Source: Ignisphaera sp. (GTDB lineage: Archaea; Thermoproteota; Thermoprotei_A; Sulfolobales; Ignisphaeraceae). Taken from it: DNA of 51,329 nt. Location of the stretch: assembly GCA_025058535.1 (NCBI GenBank), contig JANXEL010000008.1, forward strand, positions 1-51,329, in the 5' to 3' direction. The position numbers and the translations under genes are program-made. Under the pieces are notes generated by a model. It ran no database searches. It worked only from the letters and a program-made list of their open reading frames with translations, and was not told the DNA's origin. Positions 8,515 through 16,718 of this stretch are shown here, piece by piece; within the stretch, counting starts at the first letter, position 1; the number at the start of each line of letters is the position of its first letter.

Positions 8515-9468
8515 TTATATGGTTTTAACCATTATGTGATAGTGTTTAACCCTACATACACCTGGTACTTGAGTGTAGAAGAATAGATGCGATGTCCACG
8601 GTATCACTGCATATCTGAAACCCAGTTGCTTTAAATCATATAGTGCTTTAAATAGTAGAATTGTACCAACACCACGCCTCCTCTTACTCGGATCTACTCC
8701 CGTAGGTCCAAATTCATTCCGCTTCATACGGAGATACACAGCAAAACCTATTGTGTCACCGCTCTGATCTGCAATCCATATTGTAGGAGGCTTACTGTCA
8801 AAGGAGTGTAGCACCTCTAAGCGCCAGAACGGATTATTAAACGTCTTACCAACCCATTCACTTATGAGTACAGCCTCTTCCTCCCTTCCCCTTCTGAATG
8901 TTATGCCCTCTGATAAAAGAGTCTGTTCGATTTTTCTAACGCGTGACGGATAGTAAAACTCCGCCAAATTAACTTCATAGCTAACTGTGTCCTCTTGTTT
9001 TCTAAAACCATATAGTTCAAAAACTTCAACGTAATTTTCATAAAGTATGTTTATTCCTGGCATGAAATAGTATGGTGCATAGGCATGGAGTACAATACAC
9101 TTCTTACCGCGTTTCTTCACCATCTCTTCAAATATCGATAGTAGATTCATAAAAACCGCTCTCCAAGTATCTGGAGGTAATGTAGGGTCTATCGCTAGAT
9201 CCTTTATCCAGATGTACTCCTTAAATTTCTCCACTGCCTCTTTAGGTTCTTTAACAATTTCAACACCCAGTAAGAATCCCCTCACTCTGTTTTCTTCATC
9301 AACTGCAAACAGATTGAGTTCTTGATCAAAGTTTTCATCATTTAGTGTGAATGATGTATATATATTGCACTCCACACAATCATAGGGAAAAGCAGTGTTG
9401 TGAAGTCTACAGGACTGATCTATGAGCCTAACATCTTTCTCTTCTTTATATGTAATCACATTGATCAA
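8515..9468 (-). CDS. GNAT family acetyltransferase, two GNAT-like halves
   Basis: A 317-aa protein. The C-terminal half has the acetyl-CoA pyrophosphate loop RRRGVGT (263-269) after the strand ending PTGVDP, and finishes with typical GNAT strands. The N-terminal half (about 1-160) has GNAT-like features (LFAVDEENRVRGFLLGVE, then IKDLAIDP) but a weak loop, suggesting a degenerate duplicate. Start is TTG 9468; GTG at 9459 is an alternative. It sits inside the sugar region, but its acceptor is not evident. Confidence 0.7.
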   Translation of the reverse strand: MINVITYKEEKDVRLIDQSCRLHNTAFPYDCVECNIYTSFTLNDENFDQELNLFAVDEENRVRGFLLGVEIVKEPKEAVEKFKEYIWIKDLAIDPTLPPDTWRAVFMNLLSIFEEMVKKRGKKCIVLHAYAPYYFMPGINILYENYVEVFELYGFRKQEDTVSYEVNLAEFYYPSRVRKIEQTLLSEGITFRRGREEEAVLISEWVGKTFNNPFWRLEVLHSFDSKPPTIWIADQSGDTIGFAVYLRMKRNEFGPTGVDPSKRRRGVGTILLFKALYDLKQLGFRYAVIPWTSHLFFYTQVPGVCRVKHYHIMVKTI

Positions 9469-9541
9469 GATGCCCCAGAAGTATGAATTTAGGATCTAGT
9501 TTAAAAGTACTATAGTTGCCACAGCTATACACTTAGTCTCG

Positions 9542-10483
9542 CTATAGTATCATATCTAGATATAGTTGAAATGCCCTTAATAAGACACCCTTTCCAGAGT
9601 TCAGTACCTCAAATGGGTTTTGATCCTGTTCGGGTCTTATTTCAAAACTAATGGAGCCTCTATACCCTATGTCATGCAGCACTCCTAGCAGCTTTGCTAC
9701 ATCTACCTCCGTATTGAGTGCTCCCGGTCTGTAGAAGCCCGGATGTGTATCCAATAGCTTATCGCCTACCCTCTTTCCGCATCCTATATGTATGTGACCT
9801 ACAAATTCAGGATATGATCTTAATACACTAGGATCTTCATTCAGCAGCGGTGCGTGGCTCAGGTCCCACATAATGTAGATGTTCTTGGCACTATCCCTTA
9901 CTCTTTCTACAATCCTTACAGTATCTGGTAGTAGTCCAGCAAGTCTTTTTCTATCCCATGCGGTATCAAAGGTCTCTAAAAATACCTTCATGTCATACTT
10001 AGAAGCTTCACTGCTTATCTCGACGAGGCTTTTGATGAGAGCCTCTGTAGCAGCTTCCTTGTTGGGGCCTTCTACATTAGGTCCTGAACACAGACCTACA
10101 GCCTTTAGCCCTCTCATACCTGCTCTACGAATTTCACTAATCACAAATTCTACAGCTCTCCTCCTCTCTTGCTCGTCTACCGCATTTATATTAATTCCTT
10201 TATTAATTATAAGTGGTTGGAGTGCCAATGCAAATTTCTTTCTATAGCTCTTATTCAATTCCACAACTTTATTCCACTCCAAATCGTCCGCTATGGGAGT
10301 CATTTCAATTAAATCAAAGAATGGATCAGTAATTAAGGGCTTTAACCTCTCGCTGAAGTCTCTGGTTGATTGCATTAGATCCGGAAAAATCATGAAGGCA
10401 ACAATACCTACATCCCAGGGAAACTTAGCTACAATTTCATGTCCATCTTTAATAACATAGCCATATAGCATGTTTCTTCCCAT
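9542..10483 (-). CDS. Sugar phosphate isomerase/epimerase family TIM barrel
   Basis: Third xylose-isomerase-like barrel, 313 aa from ATG 10483, preceded by AAAGGAGT 5-6 nt upstream (a TTG at 10498 lies within that leader and is rejected). Numbered from the TTG, the metal ligands are E175 (VFLETFDT), D212 (IMWDLSHAP), H237 (GHIHIGCGK) and E286 (ISFEIRPEQ). Longer than the other two barrels, with an extra segment at about 60-110. Divergent from the UxaE-type epimerase gene, so it may act on the same sugar acids. Not recognisable as mannonate dehydratase, although a role in that position cannot be excluded. Confidence 0.8.
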   Translation of the reverse strand: MGRNMLYGYVIKDGHEIVAKFPWDVGIVAFMIFPDLMQSTRDFSERLKPLITDPFFDLIEMTPIADDLEWNKVVELNKSYRKKFALALQPLIINKGININAVDEQERRRAVEFVISEIRRAGMRGLKAVGLCSGPNVEGPNKEAATEALIKSLVEISSEASKYDMKVFLETFDTAWDRKRLAGLLPDTVRIVERVRDSAKNIYIMWDLSHAPLLNEDPSVLRSYPEFVGHIHIGCGKRVGDKLLDTHPGFYRPGALNTEVDVAKLLGVLHDIGYRGSISFEIRPEQDQNPFEVLNSGKGVLLRAFQLYLDMIL

Positions 10484-10500
10484 TTGTACTCCTTTCAAAA

Positions 10501-10510
10501 TATTTAAAAG
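10501..10510 (+). promoter_or_regulatory. TATA region between the isomerase and uxaE
   Basis: Plus strand TATTTAAAAG, followed by the 10-bp palindrome AAAAGCTTTT (10506-10515). The position fits a start near 10531 for the uxaE gene, leaving GGTG at 10537-10540 in a short leader. Confidence 0.4.
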
Positions 10511-10545
10511 CTTTTAGTTAGTGAACTCTCGTATGCGGTGTCAAG

Positions 10546-12003
10546 ATGTACCTAGGTAAGATGCCTCGACCTGCTTTTGGAATCAGAATACCAGAGATCG
10601 TGGTACCTGCAGTGCTTAAGAGTTTTAAAGAATTGAATATTGCTGGAACACTGATGCTCTCGTTTAATAGAGAAACCGCTCCAGAGAAGTTCATATCTTC
10701 TCTAAATCCCAAGCACTTTTACCTGGGCCACACAGGGACATCAATCAGTAGGTACATAGCTAGTGCCACAGACTTCTCTAAACAGTTTTCAATACCAATA
10801 GAGATTGAAGCGGACCACGTATCCATTATGGGTAGCGTTGAGAGAGCTTTGAAAAGAATTGCAGGTGTGGCAATAGAGGAGAGCTTAAGTGATAGCGAGA
10901 TAAGCGAATCCCTAGGTTACATTGAAGAGGAATTTAAGGAGGTGTCCAGAGCTGGGGGTGTAGACTTCGTAACGATAGATACTTGCGAACTTGTAGGTAC
11001 AAAAATTGAAATGCTTTCTAATGAAGACATCTTGTATTTGTATGAAAATAGGATTGAGCCTGACTATAGGAGGTCTCTTGAAAATAGATTTCTACGAAGT
11101 TTCAACTTTGTCTCAGATGATAGAGTGCTCTTCATCAAGTTTACTAGGATGGACGTAGCTAAGCTTGCATTGAAGTACGATAAGAGCATAAGATACATTG
11201 AAAAGGTGGTGGATATAGTTAAGAAATATAACGAGAGGGAGTTTGGAATAGAGGTAGCGTTGGACGAACTTCCGCTAAAAACCGGTGTAAAGGATGCACT
11301 ATTCTACGCAGCAGAGCTGATACACCGGGGAATCAATATAGACTTTCTGGCACCAAATATAGGGTTTAGAAAGAGGGAAGATTACACAGAAGATCTCTCT
11401 ACGCTTTACGAACATGTTAGGAATCTCCATACGGTGCTTTCATCAATTGGTGTGTACATATCAATACACTCTGGCAGTGGTGCTCATCCATACTCTGATA
11501 AGGGTGCTGGAGTGTGGGAGGTCGTTAGGAGGGCTACAGGTGGTTTAGTAAAGTATAAGATGTCCGGAGTTCTGATACAGCTTCTCCTTGAAATTCTATA
11601 TCAATCGGAACTCGGAACAAAACCTAGGAGAATATATGATGAGATTTACGATTCTGTACTCGAACACATATACTCTGTGGTAAAGTCTAAGGACGGTATC
11701 TATTCCCCTGAGCTGGAAAAACTCTTGAAAGCATATGAGGAGAGTAGCGCTAGAGATCCAACGTACAAGAGAAACCCCAGGGCAGATGTATTTAGACACT
11801 ACTTCTATCTGTTTCAAACAATTAGAGATGCAGGGGGCTTTAGGAAATTAAGAGAAGAACTAATCAATCTGCTTGAGAGCGATGCCTATGTTAGGAAGAA
11901 GTACGAGGTTGAGGTGAATAACCTCATAGATAGGTTTTCCAAGGCTCTAGGCTTTACTAACAATATCAATAAGTATAAAGTAGTGGTGATGCCAACAGAA
12001 TAG
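10546..12003 (+). CDS. uxaE: UxaE-type tagaturonate/fructuronate epimerase
   Basis: A 485-aa protein matching the general pattern of the UxaE (tagaturonate epimerase) family, which interconverts D-tagaturonate and D-fructuronate. Supporting stretches: FYLGHTGTSISRYI (58-71), EIEADHVSI (87-95) with D90 and H91 as likely metal ligands, LAPNIGFRKREDY (268-280), and IHSGSGAHPYSDKG (307-320), followed by RRATGGLVKYKMSG. The H-S-G-S-G strand and the T-G-G-x-x-KYK-x-SG motif are the parts I rely on most. Start ATG 10546 has GGTG 5 nt upstream. With beta-glucuronidase and the uronate isomerase-like protein, this lets gluc- and galacturonate converge on one ketouronate. It is divergent from a TIM-barrel isomerase and followed by a decayed region. 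Confidence 0.75.
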   Translation: MYLGKMPRPAFGIRIPEIVVPAVLKSFKELNIAGTLMLSFNRETAPEKFISSLNPKHFYLGHTGTSISRYIASATDFSKQFSIPIEIEADHVSIMGSVERALKRIAGVAIEESLSDSEISESLGYIEEEFKEVSRAGGVDFVTIDTCELVGTKIEMLSNEDILYLYENRIEPDYRRSLENRFLRSFNFVSDDRVLFIKFTRMDVAKLALKYDKSIRYIEKVVDIVKKYNEREFGIEVALDELPLKTGVKDALFYAAELIHRGINIDFLAPNIGFRKREDYTEDLSTLYEHVRNLHTVLSSIGVYISIHSGSGAHPYSDKGAGVWEVVRRATGGLVKYKMSGVLIQLLLEILYQSELGTKPRRIYDEIYDSVLEHIYSVVKSKDGIYSPELEKLLKAYEESSARDPTYKRNPRADVFRHYFYLFQTIRDAGGFRKLREELINLLESDAYVRKKYEVEVNNLIDRFSKALGFTNNINKYKVVVMPTE

Positions 12004-12049
12004 TTGCAAGGAATGCTGATCTGAGCAACCGATTTATTCAATATTATGT

Positions 12050-13360
12050 AGCGTCTATCATTGTATTTCTTGTCAACACCTAGCTAGGTAGCTCTATTCA
12101 TACCATACCATCAATTAGATGGCCTATATTGCAGGGGTTCAGAGCATCGTTCAGCACCTTCCTACTGAGGTATTGTTACCTCCTATCTCCTGAACCTGCT
12201 TAAGAGTGCCTATGAACACCACAATTAATTTAGGTAGACACACATTAGACTTTCTTAACGTTTGGTTATACATCTATATCCAATGAGTAGCCCTACATAA
12301 AGTTGCCGTGCAAGTTTTCTAACATTTTCTATTTCTAATAACGCATCTGCAACACTCTAGTATTGCTCCTTCTCACTATCTATTTCACTATCTACTGAAC
12401 TAAAGCTTCATTGCAGCGAGTTTTAGGATCTCCACCTATACTGGTGCTAAAATTTCAATTTTTCAATTACTAAATCTAATTGTGAAAGCATTTCTGTGCC
12501 CTTAACTAGTAGGATGATAGCATAACTATCTCTGGAATTTGATCTTATTCAAACCTACCAACCCCTATTTAATCTGCAGCACCAAATGTTCTAGAAAGCC
12601 CGGTAGCAAATGACTCCCAAGCTGACACTACCAAAAAGTTTCTTCAATCCCTCACGAGGTTTAGAATGACAACCCTCGCTCCACACCCATCTAGGGTGGC
12701 AAGGATCTAGCCGATACAGCTTCGCAAATACCTTGAGTCATAGAAATTCTATGCAGCATATTCTGATGCATCTATAAAATGAATTCTCCATATATGGATA
12801 TATGGTGTAGCACTTGCATTCTGCACGACCAGCCTTACTTCATCACTCTTTCTTAACCAAAATCCTTGACCACCGAACATATCGTAATCCTCGTTAATTT
12901 TCAGCTAGTGAGCCGACCTCCTTTTTTCACATTAGCATTCTCCATTATATCTACGCCAAACTCCTTCATTGTGCACCACTTCAAATGTCAGCCTTTCTAT
13001 AGTGAGTAGCACATATATGGTGCCTGTGGCACTCCTGCACATATTTATTGCTATCTAGAACTTTTGAACTTTTTCAAACCCCTCTAGACTCTAACCTTCC
13101 TAAGCAGAGCCTCGGCAATTTCGATTATAAGAATAGCCGTTGCTCTTCCTCCCTCCTCTTAGAGTATATCTAATATAGCAGTGTTGTTGCCGACAATAAC
13201 ACAGTCAAACCTAGCACCTCTTACTCTAGTCATCTTTATTGCAGTACTAAAATCCGCAACACTCCGTGCGACTAGTTATTGCAGTGAAAACACCCACATC
13301 ATTTGCTACTTCTACTTACGACACCGACGCGCCTATGGGTGATGCTGCACTTAGATATAA
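12050..13360 (-). pseudogene. Decayed gene, M20 metallopeptidase-like relic
   Basis: The whole 12,004-13,677 gap lacks an intact gene, but its minus strand still carries protein-like pieces broken by stops and frameshifts. At about 13,250-13,316 it reads VEVANDVGVFTAITS; after a shift, about 13,160-13,250 reads GARFDCVIVGNNTAILDI, a stop, then GRATAIL. The order F-T-A then VIVGEPT then G-RGRA is that of M20 peptidases (ArgE/DapE/CPG2), with EPT here read as NNT. A 47-codon open piece lies at 12,752-12,892 (EDYDMFGGQGFWLRK), and a later one reads VADALLEIENVRKLARQLYVG. The first recognisable piece (LSAASPIGAS) begins at 13,354. Identification as M20 is tentative; that this is an eroded gene is more certain. 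Confidence 0.5.
12078..12089. repeat. 12-bp perfect palindrome
   Basis: ACCTAGCTAGGT, in the relic region just after uxaE. No protein or promoter context makes it an obvious operator. Confidence 0.3.
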
Positions 13361-13677
13361 TTGACTATTCTTATTAATGAAATATAGTAATATGGTATGA
13401 ATGAGTTGAACTCTAATCGGCAGGGTTGATGTCTAGGGTTTTACTATTAAATTCTAAATAGCAATTTAATGCTCATCACAGTCTTCTGCGTATGGTCATC
13501 ACAGTGGTGCAAACTCTACCAACAACACCTAGATTTGACCAGAAAACCATTCAGGTCAGGTTTCTTAGGAGCTCCAGAGTTGGTGCCACTAAAGTTTCTA
13601 TTATTTAATTTACAATCAAGCGTGAATGATTAAAGGTAAAGATGTAAACCAGCTCTTAACTACTTTATTCACTGTTT

Positions 13678-14556
13678 TTAGAGAGATGCCTTAATCCTCT
13701 CTTCAAGCTCTCTTACCAGAGGCTCAACGAATGACAGTATTTGGCTTGAGTACCTCACTTTACCCCTTATAACCCTAATCATTCTCACATTTTCGCTTTC
13801 ATCAAATGGTAGGGCTCTTATATCAGCAAGCTTTGGATGAGCATAGAATACGCTGTTGAATGTATATGATTGTACCTTTCCCTCGAGCTCCCATTTCATT
13901 GCCATTGATCTGTATGCCTCATCTACAATCCTTTTAACTCTTCTTCTATACAGCTCAATATTTAGAGTTTCGTTTCTCCTAAATCTTGTCAGCACTGCGC
14001 CTAGGAATGGAGGTCTTTCGTTTGGTGGGATACCTCTAATGTCTCTAATTAGATAATATAGTGCTGTGAGAGCAAAACTTGTTTTCGTTACGGGAGTTAT
14101 CAAAGCATCGGCAATCTTTATTAGAGGCCCGATGAGGCCGTACATCTGAGGCGGGAGGTCTAAGACTATAAATTCAAACTCTTTCAACTTTTCATCAATT
14201 TCCTTCCTGAGTTCCCGAATCCTCTCTGCTGGAACTATCAAGAATTTTGCCAGTCCAATATATTCGGGCTTTGATGGAACTATGGTAAGATTATCCGTGA
14301 TACTATATATCATCGGCTCTCCAGAGCCTACTATCCACTCTAAAGAGAAAACCCTTCCCTGAGTCTTAGCATAGTGGGAAATCTTATCAAAATCTATAGA
14401 GGAGATGAACACCTCAGTAATATTGGATTGCGGATCTGCATCAATAATTACAGTTTTTCTCCCAAAACGTTCAGCAAGCGTAGCAGCCACGATGCTCGCT
14501 AGCGTGGTCTTGCCCACTCCACCCTTATAGTTAGCAACTGCAATTGTTATGGGCAC
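13678..14556 (-). CDS. ParA/Soj-family P-loop ATPase
   Basis: A 292-aa ATPase of the ParA/MinD class. Deviant Walker A KGGVGKTT at 11-18 with the signature first Lys, and VIIDADPQSN at 36-45 as the switch; FIVLDLPPQ is the Walker B equivalent. The C-terminal third (about 190-290) is longer than in minimal ParA proteins. Such proteins position DNA or protein complexes by ATP-driven dimerisation. No ParB or centromere-like repeat array was seen next to it, so it is an orphan ParA here; partner and cargo are unknown. It is flanked by the decayed region and the nitroreductase. ATG start at 14556. Confidence 0.85.
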   Translation of the reverse strand: MPITIAVANYKGGVGKTTLASIVAATLAERFGRKTVIIDADPQSNITEVFISSIDFDKISHYAKTQGRVFSLEWIVGSGEPMIYSITDNLTIVPSKPEYIGLAKFLIVPAERIRELRKEIDEKLKEFEFIVLDLPPQMYGLIGPLIKIADALITPVTKTSFALTALYYLIRDIRGIPPNERPPFLGAVLTRFRRNETLNIELYRRRVKRIVDEAYRSMAMKWELEGKVQSYTFNSVFYAHPKLADIRALPFDESENVRMIRVIRGKVRYSSQILSFVEPLVRELEERIKASL

Positions 14557-14713
14557 AATTCACCACTTTTCCATAATATTAAATTCTTAGTCCGGATATA
14601 AATCTTTATAGAAAGAATATTGTATGATACACGTAGCTATTGCCTTGCTTCTCAATTCACGATTTAAGTAAAAAATGGATTGTCTCCGTGTTACTTTCCA
14701 ACAGTTGCGTAGA

Positions 14714-15250
14714 TTATGGCTGAAGGGCAGCACCGTATTTATTTAAGAACGCTATATCCTTTAGTTCCTTCCTAGATTTTGCTGTGGGTTGCTCATCTGG
14801 GTAACCAATAGCAAGCATCGCTATGGGTACATAGTTGCTTGGGAGATTCAATATCTTCTGAACATCCTCTATATTTCTAAGAGTCTGCAGCCAGACAGTT
14901 CCCAACCCTAAAGCATGGGCAGCAAACATTATGTACATAGTTGCACATGCACAGTCAACCTGGTAAGATTCTGGTGATATATCCTTGTTGCATGCTACCA
15001 CTACTCCCAATGGTGCGCTCTCTAGCGGGTATGCCCACCTGTGAATCTTTGCAAGTCTATCCTTGACCTCCTTATCTGTAACCACTATAAATATCCACGG
15101 CTGCCTATTACCTGCACTTGGAGCGTATCTGGCCACATCAAGGATCCTCTTAACAGTATTCATGTCTACGGGTACTGGCTTGAATTTTCTAATGCTCCTT
15201 CTAGTTAGTAAGAAGTTTAGCTGCTCATGACTTATCGTCTGCATATTCAT
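14714..15250 (-). CDS. Nitroreductase family FMN oxidoreductase
   Basis: About 178 aa from ATG 15250. Family features: RRSIRKFKPVPVD near the N-terminus (FMN phosphate-binding Arg pair), ARYAPSAGNRQPWIFIVV (P-S-x-N-x-QPW), AAHALGLGTVWLQ and AIGYPDEQP near the end. An in-frame ATG exists upstream at 15331, but its 27 extra residues are unlike the family, and a TATA box (TTTTATATCC on the minus strand, 15285-15294) lies inside that extension, predicting a transcript start near 15263. Physiological substrate unknown; such enzymes reduce quinones, nitro compounds or act on flavins. Confidence 0.85.
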   Translation of the reverse strand: MNMQTISHEQLNFLLTRRSIRKFKPVPVDMNTVKRILDVARYAPSAGNRQPWIFIVVTDKEVKDRLAKIHRWAYPLESAPLGVVVACNKDISPESYQVDCACATMYIMFAAHALGLGTVWLQTLRNIEDVQKILNLPSNYVPIAMLAIGYPDEQPTAKSRKELKDIAFLNKYGAALQP

Positions 15251-15552
15251 AACCCTCACATAGAAGGTCTCTCTTGATGAATAGGATATAAAAGCTTTGT
15301 GAAAAGTGCTAGGAATATGGCTGGAATGCATCTATTTTGATGGTGAAAAACATCATCTATGCTAAGCAAATTCTATTCTGTATTGATGTTGATAAGATTA
15401 AAGCAGTAACAGCAGCCAAGTACTATGCATACGTATCATAACAATGACCTTCTAACTTGCATGCACTCAATTCTCTAGAGCATGCTGTGCCGTCTGCTAT
15501 TTTGAGCTACAAGAGCATCATCCTTAGTTTAGGTTCACAACATTTTTATTTT

Positions 15553-15591
15553 TACTGTACCTCTACACTTTTAATAATGATAGGTACAGTA
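15553..15591. promoter_or_regulatory. Promoter bracketed by a perfect 10-bp inverted repeat (candidate operator)
   Basis: TACTGTACCT at 15553-15562 and its exact reverse complement AGGTACAGTA at 15582-15591 bracket a TATA-like TTTTAATAA (15569-15577). The TATA element is correctly placed for a nearly leaderless transcript of the gene starting at 15605. A repressor dimer or two dimers bound here would block TBP. The rest of 15,251-15,552 contains only the nitroreductase promoter and no ORF I can support. Confidence 0.6.
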
Positions 15592-15604
15592 TCGGCGCTT
15601 ATTT

Positions 15605-15991
15605 ATGAAGTTAAAGAGTCTATTTAATATTGAGGAGGGTGTTAGAGCTGCTGTAGAGATAGATAGCGTAGAAAGGTCGGTGCTGAACAATGTGTATGGT
15701 GTTGATGTGTGTACCTCTAGGTACAGAATTGTTAGGCTACTAGAGTTTTTCAACAGTCTAAGAGCTTCAATGGCGCTCTACAAATCGTCCATAAGAAAAT
15801 ACGAAAGTGGCTGTTTTATAGTTTTAAGTGAAGATGGTGTAGGATGGAATATGGTAAAAGCTTTTTGTAAGGATAAAGGGTTTGAGGATGATGATGGCTG
15901 CATCAACCATCTCATAGACATATTAACCGAGTTTCTACACACTATTGCTATATTTCAGCAAATGGGGTTGGCTAGAGGTATTGAGCATTGA
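15605..15991 (+). CDS. Hypothetical protein (128 aa), first gene of exporter operon
   Basis: I do not recognise this protein. It is 128 aa, soluble, mixed alpha/beta, acidic toward the C-terminus, with Cys at about 36, 69, 87 and 98. No signal peptide or membrane segment. Its stop overlaps the start of the LysE-type exporter gene (TTGA, 15988-15991), so both are translated from the same message and coupled. The shared promoter carries a striking inverted repeat. A sensor, ligand-binding or accessory role for the exporter would be reasonable but is inference only. Confidence 0.7.
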   Translation: MKLKSLFNIEEGVRAAVEIDSVERSVLNNVYGVDVCTSRYRIVRLLEFFNSLRASMALYKSSIRKYESGCFIVLSEDGVGWNMVKAFCKDKGFEDDDGCINHLIDILTEFLHTIAIFQQMGLARGIEH

Positions 15992-16638
15992 CTACGCTCT
16001 ATGGACTTGCTATTCAAACACTAATGATATCACCATCAGGTGCTCTAAGTCCCGGTCCTCTAACTTTTGCAGCAATGGCACTGGGTGTTGATGGTGGTTG
16101 GAAAAGAGGTTTGTATGTTGCTCTGGGTCACATGTCGTTTGAGCTACAATACATAGCGCTATTAGCACTGGCAATGAACACTATCAGAGATCTTCTGTCA
16201 GGTTTTATAGGAGATGTGGTTGCGGTTGCTGGTTCAGGGGTAGTCCTATTCTTTGCATCATTACTCATCAGAGACTCTATAAGAGGCTCTAGTAATAGCT
16301 TTAAGAATAGAAGTATTAATGGTGTAGCCAACGCGTTTATTACAGGATTTCTATTTACTTCACTAAACGTGTTCTTCTTGCTATGGTGGCTGAGCGTGGG
16401 ATTCAGCCTAATATTAACGGCTCTCGAGCTAGGGTTTACGGGGCTTTTGACAATGTTTCTCGCTCACATCTGGATGGACTTTCTATGGCTTTCTTTGGTT
16501 GCTGAAGCTGGGAAGAGGGGTAGGATTCTACTTGGAGGAAAAGGTTATAGGGTAATGCTGGCCGTATTTGGTATTCTGCTGCTATTTTTTGGTATAAATA
16601 CTGTATTGAAAAGATTTCTCTCTATATCACTGCTATAA
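15988..16638 (+). CDS. LysE/RhtB-type membrane exporter
   Basis: A 216-aa protein with about six hydrophobic segments and the family signature near the N-terminus: SPSGALSPGPLTFAAMALG (15-33), matching the P-G-P motif of LysE/RhtB amino-acid and small-molecule exporters. A second half-repeat begins at about 115. Start is TTG 15988, overlapping the upstream stop; no ATG is available in frame nearby. Exported compound unknown: members move amino acids, cations or other metabolites out of the cell. Confidence 0.82.
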   Translation: MTTLYGLAIQTLMISPSGALSPGPLTFAAMALGVDGGWKRGLYVALGHMSFELQYIALLALAMNTIRDLLSGFIGDVVAVAGSGVVLFFASLLIRDSIRGSSNSFKNRSINGVANAFITGFLFTSLNVFFLLWWLSVGFSLILTALELGFTGLLTMFLAHIWMDFLWLSLVAEAGKRGRILLGGKGYRVMLAVFGILLLFFGINTVLKRFLSISLL

Positions 16639-16718
16639 ATTTTTAAATTTTTATATTCAGCAAAGCTAGCAATACTGTATAGAGTAAACCTGGTTCCGCA
16701 GTAAGGTGGTAGGCGTTT

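Noticed and set aside
13473-13505. Direct repeat TCATCACAGT twice (13473-13482 and 13496-13505)
   Set aside because: Only two copies, in decaying DNA, with no further units; not a CRISPR or iteron array.
13678-14556. Plasmid or integrated-element origin suggested by the ParA-like gene
   Set aside because: No ParB, replication initiator, integrase, iterons or tRNA attachment site was seen nearby.
15251-15331. 27-residue N-terminal extension of the nitroreductase
   Set aside because: The TATA box at 15285-15294 lies within it and the extension is unlike the family.
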